A stretch of 64,000 bases of DNA, taken from positions 4,503,001 to 4,567,000 of the forward strand of contig NZ_CP072597.1 in the NCBI RefSeq assembly GCF_018847975.1, read 5' to 3'. Origin of the DNA: Lysobacter sp. K5869 (GTDB lineage: Bacteria > Pseudomonadota > Gammaproteobacteria > Xanthomonadales > Xanthomonadaceae). Made by a program: the position numbers and the translations under genes. The notes below the pieces were generated by a model that made no database searches, was not told where the DNA came from, and saw only the letters and a list, made by a program, of their open reading frames with translations. Shown piece by piece: positions 12,722 through 21,217 of this stretch; position 1 is the stretch's first letter; every line of letters starts with the position of its first letter.

Positions 12722-13723
12722 TCATTTCGTTTTAGCCACGTCCGCGGCATTGAGCGGACTCGGCGGATCGCCCGCGCGCGGGCCGTGGCCCAGCGCGGCG
12801 ATCAGGTTGTCGACCGCCAGCGCCACCATCGCCCGGCGCGTGGCGAGGCTGCCGCTGGCGATGTGCGGGGTCAGCACCACCCGGCGCTGCGCCAACAGGC
12901 GCGGGTTGAGCCTGGGCTCGCCCTCGTACACATCCAGACCGGCGGCGCCGAGCCGGTTGTGTTCGAGCGCGTCGCACAGCGCGTCCTCGTCGACGATGCC
13001 GCCGCGGGCGATGTTGGTCAGCGTCGCGTGCGGCTGCATCTTGGCCAGCGCGGCGGCGTTAATCAGGTGATGCGATTGCGGCGAGTACGGCAACACCAGC
13101 AGCAAGTGATCGGCGCGCGCCAGCAACTCGTCGAACCCGACGTAGGCGGCCTGGCACTGCGCTTCGACCGCCTCGGGCAAGCGGCTGCGGTTGTGGTACA
13201 GCGTGCGCATGCCGAAGCCGGTGGCGCGGCGCGCGATGGCTTGGCCGATCCGGCCCATGCCGAGGATGCCGAGCGTCGCGCCGTGCACGTCGGCGCCGAG
13301 CAGGCTGTCGAAGCTCCAGCGCTGCCAATGCCCTTCGCGCAGCCAGCGCTCGGCCTCGCCGATCCGGCGCGCGGTCGCCATCATCAGCGCGAAGCCGAAA
13401 TCGGCGGTGGTTTCGGTCAGCACGTCGGGCGTGTTGCTGGCGAGGATGCCGGCGGCGCTGAGCGCGCCGACATCGAGATTGTTGTAGCCGACGCCGACGT
13501 TGGCGACCGCGCGCAAACGCGACGCGCCGGCGATCTGCGCCGCGCCGATGGGATCGTTGAGGGTCACCAGCGCGCCGTCCATGCGGCGCAGGATCGCGTT
13601 GACGGCCGCGGGCGCGTGCTGGGTGACCTCAGCGGTGGTTTCCACCTCGAAGTATTCGCCCAGCCGCGCGACGAGGTCGGCGAACAGCGGCTGCGACACC
13701 CACACGCGCGCACGCTCAGACAT
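12722..13723 (-). CDS. D-isomer-specific 2-hydroxyacid dehydrogenase (glyoxylate/hydroxypyruvate reductase type)
   Basis: 333 residues. An NAD(P)-dependent reductase of 2-keto acids. The nucleotide-binding loop LGMGRIG is at 154-160, and the catalytic triad is Arg240 (NIARGG), Glu269 (YEGEP) and His287 (LTPHIAS). GhrB-type glyoxylate/hydroxypyruvate reduction is the best guess, but substrate cannot be read from sequence. The start codon overlaps the end of aroC by 8 bp, implying translational coupling. Erythronate-4-phosphate and phosphoglycerate dehydrogenases are less likely because the extra C-terminal domains are absent. Confidence 0.88.
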   Translation of the reverse strand: MSERARVWVSQPLFADLVARLGEYFEVETTAEVTQHAPAAVNAILRRMDGALVTLNDPIGAAQIAGASRLRAVANVGVGYNNLDVGALSAAGILASNTPDVLTETTADFGFALMMATARRIGEAERWLREGHWQRWSFDSLLGADVHGATLGILGMGRIGQAIARRATGFGMRTLYHNRSRLPEAVEAQCQAAYVGFDELLARADHLLLVLPYSPQSHHLINAAALAKMQPHATLTNIARGGIVDEDALCDALEHNRLGAAGLDVYEGEPRLNPRLLAQRRVVLTPHIASGSLATRRAMVALAVDNLIAALGHGPRAGDPPSPLNAADVAKTK

Positions 13724-14828
13724 CGCCCGCGTCCGCCTGCGCCGGCACCCGCGGCGTCACCGTGCCGACGTCGCCGCATTGCGCGCGGTGGCGCAGCGCC
13801 TGATCCATCAGCACCAGCGCGACCATCGCCTCGCAGATCGGCGTCGCCCGCACGCCCACGCACGGGTCGTGGCGGCCGGTGGTGACCACTTCGACTTCGT
13901 GGCCGTGCACGTCCAGGCTGCGGCCCGGCAGGCGCAGGCTCGAGGTCGGCTTGAACGCGGCCGAACAGCGCAGGCGCTGACCGGTGCTGATGCCGCCGAG
14001 GATGCCGCCGGCGTGATTGCTGGCGAAGCCCTGCGGCAGCAGTTCGTCGCGATGCTCGGTGCCCTTCTGCGCGACGCTGGCGAAGCCGTCGCCGATCTCC
14101 ACGCCCTTGACCGCGTTGATGCTCATCAACGCCGCGGCCAGTTCGCCGTCGAGCTTGCCGTAGATCGGCTCGCCCCAGCCCGGCGGCACGCCGTCGGCGA
14201 TCACGTCCACGCGCGCGCCGACCGAATCGCCGGACTTGCGCAGCGCGTCCATGTACTGCTCCAGCTCGTCGACCTGCGCCGCGTGCGGCCAGAAGAACGG
14301 GTTGGTTTCCACCGCGTCGAGATCGAAACCGGCCGGCACGACCTCGCCGATCTGCGCCATGTAGCCGCGCACGACAACGCCGTAACGCTGCGCCAACCAC
14401 TTTTTGGCGATCACGCCGGCGGCCACGCGCATCGTGGTCTCGCGCGCCGACGAGCGACCGCCGCCGCGCGGGTCGCGGTGGCCGTACTTCTGCCAATAGC
14501 TGTAATCGGCGTGGCCCGGGCGGAACTGCTCGGCGATGTTGCCGTAGTCCTTGCTGCGCGCGTCGGTGTTGCGGATCAGCAGCGCGATCGGGGTGCCGGT
14601 GGTGCGGCCTTGATAGACGCCGCTGAGGATTTCGATCTCGTCGGTCTCGCGCCGCTGCGAGGTGTGGCGGCTGCGGCCGGTGGCGCGGCGGTCGAGGTCG
14701 TGGCGGAACTCCTCCGGCGCCAGTTCCAGGCCCGGCGGGCAGCCGTCGACGACGCAGCCGATGGCCGGGCCGTGGCTTTCGCCGAACGTGGTGACGGTGA
14801 GGATAGTACCGAAGCTGTTGCTGGCCAC
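13716..14828 (-). CDS. aroC: Chorismate synthase
   Basis: 370 residues. It makes chorismate from EPSP using reduced FMN, the last step before the aromatic amino acid branches. The family signatures [18 protein letters not shown] near the N-terminus, the [14 protein letters not shown] block and the [10 protein letters not shown] block are intact, and the C-terminal RHDPCVG block is present. It overlaps the downstream dehydrogenase by 8 bp. The roughly 600 bp upstream to prmB hold repeats only. Confidence 0.97.
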   Translation of the reverse strand: MASNSFGTILTVTTFGESHGPAIGCVVDGCPPGLELAPEEFRHDLDRRATGRSRHTSQRRETDEIEILSGVYQGRTTGTPIALLIRNTDARSKDYGNIAEQFRPGHADYSYWQKYGHRDPRGGGRSSARETTMRVAAGVIAKKWLAQRYGVVVRGYMAQIGEVVPAGFDLDAVETNPFFWPHAAQVDELEQYMDALRKSGDSVGARVDVIADGVPPGWGEPIYGKLDGELAAALMSINAVKGVEIGDGFASVAQKGTEHRDELLPQGFASNHAGGILGGISTGQRLRCSAAFKPTSSLRLPGRSLDVHGHEVEVVTTGRHDPCVGVRATPICEAMVALVLMDQALRHRAQCGDVGTVTPRVPAQADAGDV

Positions 14829-14925
14829 TGCGGGGGGATCCTGGTGGGTGCCGGGTGGAGCGTTGGCGATGATCGCGGAGGTGGGTGTGGTCTGGATGAA
14901 GCGGTGGGTTCGTCGTGATTGCGGG

Positions 14926-14956
14926 TTCGCGGTCGCGGCTTACGCCGCTCCTACAG
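14926..14956. repeat. Single SMAG/REP-like unit
   Basis: A lone inverted-orientation copy (TTCGCGGTCGCGGC...CTCCTACAG) lies in the aroC-prmB gap. No facing partner is seen nearby, unlike the other sites in this window. Apart from this and the inverted repeat at 15080-15153 I see nothing else in 14829-15425. Confidence 0.65.
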
Positions 14957-15079
14957 GCGCGGATCGATGGTAAGTCGCGGCCGTGACGGGCGGAAATGAT
15001 CGATTCGCAGGCGCCGCCCCCGCTTGAGAGAACCGGGAGTGCCCGCACGAATCGCAGCGAGCGCCCCCGACGCGACGAA

Positions 15080-15153
15080 GCATCGGGTCCGAGGACGTTC
15101 CCGCGGGACTTGCCGCCAGGCCCGGCCCGCGGGAACGTCCTCGGACCCGATGC
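15080..15153. repeat. Perfect 28-bp inverted repeat with 18-nt loop
   Basis: The left arm 15080-15107 is exactly complementary to the right arm 15126-15153, starting GCATCGGGTCCGAGGACG and ending with the reverse complement. The loop is 18 nt and no T-run follows on either strand. It sits 273 bp beyond the prmB stop and 252 bp upstream of aroC. It is longer than usual terminators, and no second copy of it was noticed in the window. Confidence 0.9.
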
Positions 15154-15425
15154 GCCCCGCCCAACTGACGCAACACAGCGCGAACCGCCCCGGCCACCAT
15201 AGCCGACCGTCCCGGTTTCCGCTGTAACGAAGGCAGGCGCACGCCTGCGGCGACCTCGAAGAGTCCGCAGGCGTAAGCGATCAGTGAGCGCAGACGCCGC
15301 GGGGCGTTTGCGAGTTCCGGCCGGTCCGGCGCCGGCGATGCTGTGGGCAGCGTCGCTTGCGGCGCTGCGCGAGGCTTCCGCCCCGCGCTACCAGCCGCCG
15401 ACGCGCGTGATCCGAAGAGGCTCGA

Positions 15426-16385
15426 TCAGGCTCGCGCGTCGGCGAGCCGTTTGATCTCGTCGTGGTGTTCGACCAAGTCGTGGCGCTCGGCCACGAAAAT
15501 GCCCATCTGGCCGACCTTGAACTCGACCCAGGCCAGCGGCAGCTGCGGCAGCAGCTCGCTCAGCGCGCGCTCGGCTTCGCCGACTTCGCAGATCAGCAAG
15601 CCGTGCTCGCTCAGATGCTCCGGCGCGTCGCGCAGGATCTTCAACGCCAGATCGAGACCGTCGTGCCCGGCGCGCAGGCCAAGTTCCGGCTCGAACGAAT
15701 ATTCCTGCGGCAGCGCGTCGGTCTCGTCGTCGGTGACGTAGGGCGGATTGGTGACGATCAGGTCGAACACCTCGCCCTGCAGCCCCTGGAACAGGTCGGA
15801 CTTGCGCAGCTCGACGTTGTCGGCCAGCAAGCGCTGCTTGTTCTCGGCCGCCAGCGACAGCGCCTCGTCGTTGATGTCGGCGCCGATCACCTCCCACTCG
15901 GGGTGGTAATGGCCGGTGGCGATGGCGATGCAGCCCGAACCGGTGCACAGGTCCAGGGCGCGGCGCACCTCGCGGCCGCCGAGCCAGGGCTCGAAGCCGG
16001 CTTCGATCAGCTCGGCGATGGGCGAACGCGGCACCAGCGCGCGCGTGTCGCTCTTGAAGCTCAGGCCCGCGAACCAGGCCTCGCCGGTCAGGTAGGCGGC
16101 CGGGATGCGTTCGTCGATGCGGCGCTCGAACAGTTCGAGCACGGCGTCCTTTTCCTCGCGGGTGACCCGGCCCTGGCCGTAGACCGGGCTCAGGTCGTGC
16201 GGCAGATGCAGCGCGTGCAGGACCAGCTGGGTGGCCTCGTCCAGGGCGTTGTCGTAGCTGTGGCCGAAGCTCAGCCCGGCCGCGTTGAAGCGGCTGGCCC
16301 CGTAGCGGATCAGGTCGACGAGGGTCAGCTGTTCGAAGGAAACGGAAGCGGGCACGGCGGGTCCAGGCGGTCGGGGGCGGAACAA
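15426..16385 (-). CDS. prmB: Ribosomal protein L3 N5-glutamine methyltransferase
   Basis: 319 residues from the first ATG. A SAM-dependent methyltransferase: the SAM loop DLCTGSGCIAIA is at about 145-156, and the NPPY motif (213-216) holds the substrate glutamine. PrmB methylates L3; the relative PrmC acts on release factors. The long N-terminal helical domain with the YDNALDEATQLVLHALHLP segment fits PrmB. A GTG at residue 11 (position 16355) is a plausible alternative start, since the first ten residues are proline-rich and atypical. Confidence 0.93.
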   Translation of the reverse strand: MFRPRPPGPAVPASVSFEQLTLVDLIRYGASRFNAAGLSFGHSYDNALDEATQLVLHALHLPHDLSPVYGQGRVTREEKDAVLELFERRIDERIPAAYLTGEAWFAGLSFKSDTRALVPRSPIAELIEAGFEPWLGGREVRRALDLCTGSGCIAIATGHYHPEWEVIGADINDEALSLAAENKQRLLADNVELRKSDLFQGLQGEVFDLIVTNPPYVTDDETDALPQEYSFEPELGLRAGHDGLDLALKILRDAPEHLSEHGLLICEVGEAERALSELLPQLPLAWVEFKVGQMGIFVAERHDLVEHHDEIKRLADARA

Positions 16386-16432
16386 GGGGCGCAGTATAGC
16401 GGGTCGGCGCTGGGGGGATCAGGGCTCGGGGA

Positions 16433-16585
16433 GCGGGAAATAGGGGAATAAAGGGAAAGAAGGGAATGGCGGGTTTCACCTGAAGCAGGCCTTGCAGCCT
16501 TTGGCGCGCACGCTGGACTCTGCTTCCGCCCCGCCCCGCGCTCCAACCATTCCCCTCTTTCCCTTTATTCCCCTCTTTCCCCGCA
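16433..16585. repeat. Facing GGGGAATAAAGGGAAA-type arms between prmB and the SCO gene
   Basis: The purine arm at about 16433-16470 faces a complementary pyrimidine arm at about 16546-16585. It lies between divergent genes, so the arms bracket the likely promoter zone of both. This is the same architecture as at 7.3-7.5 kb, with a closely related word. Confidence 0.75.
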
Positions 16586-16633
16586 CCCTGCGCCCCACCG
16601 GTATCATCCCCAAGCACTCACGCTGGAACCGCC

Positions 16634-17278
16634 ATGTTCAACCGCACTACCGCCATCGTCCTGGTGGCCGCGCTGGCCGCCGCGCTGGGCCTGTGGGCCG
16701 CGCAGAAATACTTCGGCAGCGCCAAGCGCTCGCACCTGCCGCAGACCGAAGCGGTGCGCCTGTTCGACCCGCCGCGCACCCTGCCCGCCTTTTCGCTGCG
16801 CCAGTCCGACGGCACCCAGCTGATCCCGGGCGAGCTCAAGGGCCACTGGACCCTGGTCTTCCTCGGCTTCACCCACTGCCCGGACGTGTGCCCGACCACG
16901 CTGGCGCAGATGTCGGTGGCGCAGAAGGCCTGGGAAGCGATCCCCGAATCGACCCGCCCGCGGGTGCTGTTCGTCTCGGTCGACCCCGAACGCGACAGCC
17001 CCGACAAGATCGGCGAGTACGCCCACGGTTTCCATAAGGACACCCTGGCCGCGACCGCCGACGTGCCGGCGCTGGAGAACTTCGCCAAATCGCTGAGCAT
17101 GGTGTTCGCCAAGGTGCCCGCCCCGCCGGGCGCGCCGGCCGACCAGTACTCGATGGACCACAGCGCCAGCATGGCCGTGCTCGATCCGCAGGGCCGCATG
17201 GCCGGTCTGGTGCGCCCGCCGTTCGAGCCGAACGTGATCGCCCGCGACATGGCCGCGCTGACGGAGGCCACGCCTTGA
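16634..17278 (+). CDS. SCO1/SenC/PrrC family copper chaperone
   Basis: 214 residues. One N-terminal TM or signal anchor (about 7-25) precedes a thioredoxin-fold domain. The copper ligands Cys82 and Cys86 (HCPDVCP) and His176 (MDHSAS) are all present, so the protein should bind copper for the CuA centre of cytochrome oxidase. Its stop codon overlaps the TTG start of the following decarboxylase gene (CCTTGA), so the two are translated as a pair. Confidence 0.93.
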   Translation: MFNRTTAIVLVAALAAALGLWAAQKYFGSAKRSHLPQTEAVRLFDPPRTLPAFSLRQSDGTQLIPGELKGHWTLVFLGFTHCPDVCPTTLAQMSVAQKAWEAIPESTRPRVLFVSVDPERDSPDKIGEYAHGFHKDTLAATADVPALENFAKSLSMVFAKVPAPPGAPADQYSMDHSASMAVLDPQGRMAGLVRPPFEPNVIARDMAALTEATP

Positions 17279-18123
17279 GCCTCGTCACCACGCTGACCTA
17301 CGTCCTGCCGCATCGCTTCCTGTCCACGCTGGCGCGGGTGCTGGCCTACTCCGACGACCCGCGGGTCAGCCGCTTCCTGATCGACACCGTGACCGAGAAA
17401 TTCGGGGTCGATCTCAATGAAGCCGCCAACCCCGATCCGCGTTCCTACCCGACCTTCAACGCGTTCTTCACCCGCGCGCTCAAGCCCGGCGCGCGCCGCG
17501 CCGAAGGCGACGCGCGCACCCTGCTGATGCCGGCCGACGGTCGCATCAGCCAGTGCGGGCCGATCCGCGCCGGCGAGATCTTCCAGGCCAAGGGCCGCTC
17601 GTTCACCGCGCTGGAACTGCTCGGCGGCGACGAAGCCGCGGCCGCGCCGTTCCGCGACGGCGACTTCGCCACCGTGTACCTGTCGCCACGCGACTACCAC
17701 CGCGTGCACATGCCCTGGACCGGCACCCTGCGCGAAACCGTGCACGTGCCCGGCCGCCTTTTCAGCGTCGGCCCCGACGCGGTGCGCAACGTGCCGCGCC
17801 TGTTCGCGCGCAACGAACGGCTGGTCTGCCACTTCGACACCGAGTTCGGGCCGATGGCGCTGGTGATGGTCGGCGCGCTGCTGGTCTCGGGCGTGGAAAC
17901 GGTGTGGAGCGGCGTGGAGATTCCCGCCTACGGCGACCGCGTCACTACTAAGGATTACCGCGGCAAGAACATCACCCTCAAGCGCTTCGAGGAAATGGCG
18001 CGGTTCAATTACGGCTCGACCGTGATCGTGCTGCTGCCGCCGGGCGTGGCGACGCTGGACCCCGCCCTGCAAGCCGAAACCGCCGTGCGCCTGGGCCAGC
18101 CGCTGGCCCGCCGCAACCGCTGA
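17275..18123 (+). CDS. psd: Phosphatidylserine decarboxylase
   Basis: 282 residues. It converts phosphatidylserine to phosphatidylethanolamine at the inner membrane. The GST self-cleavage site (Gly247-Ser248-Thr249) would generate the pyruvoyl group on the alpha chain; Asp88 and His145 fit the conserved autoproteolysis residues. The TTG at 17275 is chosen because it overlaps the SCO stop and gives the usual N-terminus of the family ([18 protein letters not shown]). Processing could therefore yield a beta chain of about 247 residues and an alpha chain of about 35. Confidence 0.96.
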   Translation: MSLVTTLTYVLPHRFLSTLARVLAYSDDPRVSRFLIDTVTEKFGVDLNEAANPDPRSYPTFNAFFTRALKPGARRAEGDARTLLMPADGRISQCGPIRAGEIFQAKGRSFTALELLGGDEAAAAPFRDGDFATVYLSPRDYHRVHMPWTGTLRETVHVPGRLFSVGPDAVRNVPRLFARNERLVCHFDTEFGPMALVMVGALLVSGVETVWSGVEIPAYGDRVTTKDYRGKNITLKRFEEMARFNYGSTVIVLLPPGVATLDPALQAETAVRLGQPLARRNR

Positions 18124-18129
18124 AAGCCC

Positions 18130-18220
18130 CTGTGTAGGAACGGCGCGAGCCGCGACCGCGAAACCACGCTTGCGTCGTAGGTGCGGTTTCGCGGTCGCGG
18201 CTCACGCCGCTCCTACACAG
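18130..18220. repeat. SMAG/REP-like inverted pair
   Basis: The outer arms CTGTGTAGGA and TCCTACACAG are perfect; the full pair of GTAGGA...CGCGACCGCG units faces each other across about 20 bp. It begins 7 bp after the psd stop and could act as its transcript end. Confidence 0.85.
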
Positions 18221-18251
18221 CCGCCATCCAACCCCACGGAGGGGAACCCGC

Positions 18252-19250
18252 ATGACCCGCACCGGACGCCGCCTCGCCCTCGCAGCGCTCGCCCTCGCCC
18301 TCACCGCCTGCGGCGCCAAGAGCGAAACCGAACAACTCGCCGACCTGCGCGACGGCCTGACCTACACCCAATACCGCCGCGTCTCCGAAAACGGCCTGCC
18401 CGCCGCGCTGGAGGCCTACCGCCTCGGCGCCCAGCTCAGCGACAAGGCCGGCATGGCGCCGCCCGACTTGCCCAAGCTCGGCCCCGCCGACCTGTGCATC
18501 GCCCACCTGCTGCTGGCCTACGGCGCGCTCGGCGCCGACAAGACCACGATCGCGGTGGCCGAAACCGACATCGTCGAAGCGCAGGACTGCGCCGCCTTCG
18601 ACGACCTCGCCGCCGCTTCGCTGCGCTCGGTCGCGTTCCAGCGCCTGGAGTGGCCGCAACTGGCGCAGTCGGAAAGCGAGAAAGTCTGGAGCGCGCAAAA
18701 CAAGACCGATATCGAATTCGGCAAGGGCCCGGCCGGACAGATGCTCGCCCTGCACTTGGGCCTGGGCTATCTGGCGGTCAGCGAAAAGCGCTGGGACCGC
18801 GCCCAGATCCACGCCGACGCGCTCGGCCAGATGCTGCGCGCGCCGTGGCTGGGCAAGATCGCCGAAGCCGGCGTGGCGGTGCAGGAAGGCCGCACCGGCG
18901 ACGCGCTGATCGCGCTCAAGCGGCTCAGCCAAGACCCCAGCGTCCCGGGCGGTCTGCGCAAGGAACTGGCCGGCTTCATCGCCCAGGCCGAGGCCAAGGG
19001 CGGCGACGTGGATTCCTTCGCCTTCATGCCGCGGCTGATCACCACCCTGGCCTGGGACGCGGTCCAGGCGCACGGCCCCGAGGCGATGCAGGCGGCCACC
19101 CGTTTCGCCGACGAACAAGCGCTCAAGCCGGTCGGCGAATCGCTGCAGAAAGGCGTCGGCCAAGCCGGCGAGGCCGCCAGCGGCTGGTGGCGCAAGGCGC
19201 GCGAGGCGTGGTCGTCGTCGTCGGACAAGAAGGCCGCGCCGGCGGGCTGA
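18252..19250 (+). CDS. Predicted lipoprotein of unknown function
   Basis: 332 residues. The signal peptide ends in the lipobox LTAC, with Cys20 as the lipidated residue; +2 is Gly, so outer-membrane sorting is expected. The mature part is alanine-rich and probably all-helical, with repeated short helix pairs (for example around 60-110 and 155-215) that resemble TPR/SEL1 solenoids without clear motif matches. The C-terminus is lysine-rich (SSSDKKAAPAG). It is preceded by GGAGGGG at a good distance. I do not recognise the family. Confidence 0.8.
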   Translation: MTRTGRRLALAALALALTACGAKSETEQLADLRDGLTYTQYRRVSENGLPAALEAYRLGAQLSDKAGMAPPDLPKLGPADLCIAHLLLAYGALGADKTTIAVAETDIVEAQDCAAFDDLAAASLRSVAFQRLEWPQLAQSESEKVWSAQNKTDIEFGKGPAGQMLALHLGLGYLAVSEKRWDRAQIHADALGQMLRAPWLGKIAEAGVAVQEGRTGDALIALKRLSQDPSVPGGLRKELAGFIAQAEAKGGDVDSFAFMPRLITTLAWDAVQAHGPEAMQAATRFADEQALKPVGESLQKGVGQAGEAASGWWRKAREAWSSSSDKKAAPAG

Positions 19251-19312
19251 GCGCCTCAACCGGCGCACGGTTGCGCGCCGGCGACACCTTCATTCGTCGC
19301 CGGCGCGTTCGC

Positions 19313-19972
19313 TCAAGCGCGCGCCAGCACCGCCGAACGTCCGATCCACCACTGCGCGGCCCAATAGCTGACCAAGACCACGGCCTGCGCCGCCGCGAAC
19401 GGCGCGGCGAAACGGTCGATGGCCAAGGTCGCGTCGGAGAACACGAAACACGCGCCGCCGATCGCCGCCGCGACGGCGGCCGCGTCCGCGCGCCGCCGCC
19501 ACACCGCCGCGGCTTGCGCGGCCATCGCCGCGAGCACCGCGACGTAGACGATCACCGGAATGCGCAGTTCGTTGGGCAGATGCGGCCACAACACGCTCAA
19601 CACCGCACCGGCGAGCGCGGCGTAAGCGAGGAACGGCCACCCCACCGCGAACGGTTTGGCGCGCTTGCACAGGCCGATCAGATAGGCCACATGCGCGCAC
19701 AGGAACGAGCCCAGGCCGAACACGAACCAATCGCCGGGCAGCATCAGGAACGCGTCGCCGGCGGTGGACAGCAACAGGCCCACGAAGATCGCGCGCCGGT
19801 AGCGCGGATCGGCGCCGGCGCCTTCGCGCAGGACCATCGCCGCGATCAGCAGGGTGGTCGCCGGCTTGAACAGATAGTGGAGCCAGATCGCCGCGCCGGG
19901 AGCATAAGCGCCGGCGATGGCGAGCGCGGCCGACGCGCATACAGCAAACAGCCAGAGCTTGTCGCGATTCAT
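19313..19972 (-). CDS. YhhN/TMEM86 family integral membrane protein (lysoplasmalogenase-like)
   Basis: 219 residues, seven to eight hydrophobic helices across the whole length. The family includes vertebrate lysoplasmalogenases; bacterial members are largely uncharacterised and activity here is only inferred. The FKPATTLL segment near residue 38 and LLSTAGDAFLMLP near 75 are family-typical. The ATG overlaps the stop of the upstream M50 gene (ATGA), so the two are translationally coupled. Confidence 0.88.
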   Translation of the reverse strand: MNRDKLWLFAVCASAALAIAGAYAPGAAIWLHYLFKPATTLLIAAMVLREGAGADPRYRRAIFVGLLLSTAGDAFLMLPGDWFVFGLGSFLCAHVAYLIGLCKRAKPFAVGWPFLAYAALAGAVLSVLWPHLPNELRIPVIVYVAVLAAMAAQAAAVWRRRADAAAVAAAIGGACFVFSDATLAIDRFAAPFAAAQAVVLVSYWAAQWWIGRSAVLARA

Positions 19973-21198
19973 GACGTCTCCTGATGCGCCGGCGAGTCGC
20001 CTCGGGCCGCGAACGCCGCGCGCACCGCGTCGCGCGCTTGCGCTTCCGCGGCGCGGCGCGTCGGCCACGGGTCGTTGTCGGCATAACGCTGCGAGATTCG
20101 CAGCAGCGATTCCATGTTCGCGCCGTCGCCGCGCAAAGCCGCGGCCAAGGCGCGCAAGCGCGGCGCGAACTGCGGTACGTACCAAAAGCCGCTCGACGAC
20201 GAAGCCAATGCGTCGATGCCCGCCGCGGCGCGCGCGGCGTCGGGTTCGCGCAGCGCCCATTGGAACGCGATATCGGCCTGGGCGATCGCCAGCAGATCGG
20301 CCAGCGCCGCCGCGTCTTCGCGTTCGCACAAACGCTCGAACGCGGCTTGCGCCTGCTCGCCGTCGTCGCGTTCCAGCGCGGCATACACGTCCAGCCACTC
20401 GCACAACAGCGGCGTCGGCTCGGGCTCGGCGGCCAATCGCTCGCGCAGCCCGGGCGGCAGATCGGCGAACGCCGTGCCGTGGACCAGATGCGAATTCATT
20501 TCCAGCAACGTCATGCCGGGCAAGTCCTGAAGGCGGTTGCGTAACAGCCGCGCCACGCTGAGCCCGTCGTTGGCGATGCCGCCGACGGTCAGGCACGGGA
20601 TCAGATTGAGCGCGCCGACCAGTTGCAGCAACGCCAGCAGCAGCCAGACCACCTGCATCGACGAACGGCCAACGGCCCAGGCCGCGCACGCGAACGCCGC
20701 GGCCGCGACCAGATTCGCCGCCGCGCCGCCGAGGTAGACCCAGATCCAGTCCTCGCGCCGGTTGCGCCCGGGCGGCGGATACGCCGAGACGAAACCGCCG
20801 ACTTCCTTCCAGCCGCCGCCGAAGTGCGTCCATCGGGCGCGCAGCCCGCGTCGCCGCGGCTGCAATTCGCACCACAGCACCACCGCGCTTTGCACCGCCA
20901 TGCCGCGCCAGCGCGCGGCCAGCCAATGCCCGCCTTCGTGCACGGCCACTGCCAGCACGAACCCGGGAATCACCACCAGCGACAACGTCAGTGCGAAATT
21001 GAAGCGCGGATGCGAGCTGATCGCCAGGAACGCAATGGCGCCGACGACGAAGATCGCCGCGCCGGCCCACACCGCGACGAACCGGCACGCGCGCAGCCAG
21101 CCCGGCGACAGGTCGCGCCACCGCGGCGGCGCGGGCGCGGCGGCCCGCGCCGGTTCGCCGGAGCGGTCGGAATCGGCGGCGGCGCTCAAGCCCTCCAT
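19969..21198 (-). CDS. M50-family membrane metalloprotease with helical C-terminal domain
   Basis: 409 residues. The zinc site HEGGH (His87, Glu88, His91) lies in a TM helix, and a second block NLIP...NDG (198-212) supplies the distal zinc aspartate, as in site-2 proteases. About four TM helices occupy 38-205. Residues 215-409 form a cytosolic, alanine-rich helical region resembling TPR repeats, perhaps for substrate binding. No PDZ domain is visible, so it is not RseP. It is coupled by a 4-bp overlap to the YhhN-like gene. Substrate unknown. Confidence 0.85.
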   Translation of the reverse strand: MEGLSAAADSDRSGEPARAAAPAPPRWRDLSPGWLRACRFVAVWAGAAIFVVGAIAFLAISSHPRFNFALTLSLVVIPGFVLAVAVHEGGHWLAARWRGMAVQSAVVLWCELQPRRRGLRARWTHFGGGWKEVGGFVSAYPPPGRNRREDWIWVYLGGAAANLVAAAAFACAAWAVGRSSMQVVWLLLALLQLVGALNLIPCLTVGGIANDGLSVARLLRNRLQDLPGMTLLEMNSHLVHGTAFADLPPGLRERLAAEPEPTPLLCEWLDVYAALERDDGEQAQAAFERLCEREDAAALADLLAIAQADIAFQWALREPDAARAAAGIDALASSSSGFWYVPQFAPRLRALAAALRGDGANMESLLRISQRYADNDPWPTRRAAEAQARDAVRAAFAARGDSPAHQETS

Positions 21199-21217
21199 GC
21201 GCTCGGCCCGCGCGCCC

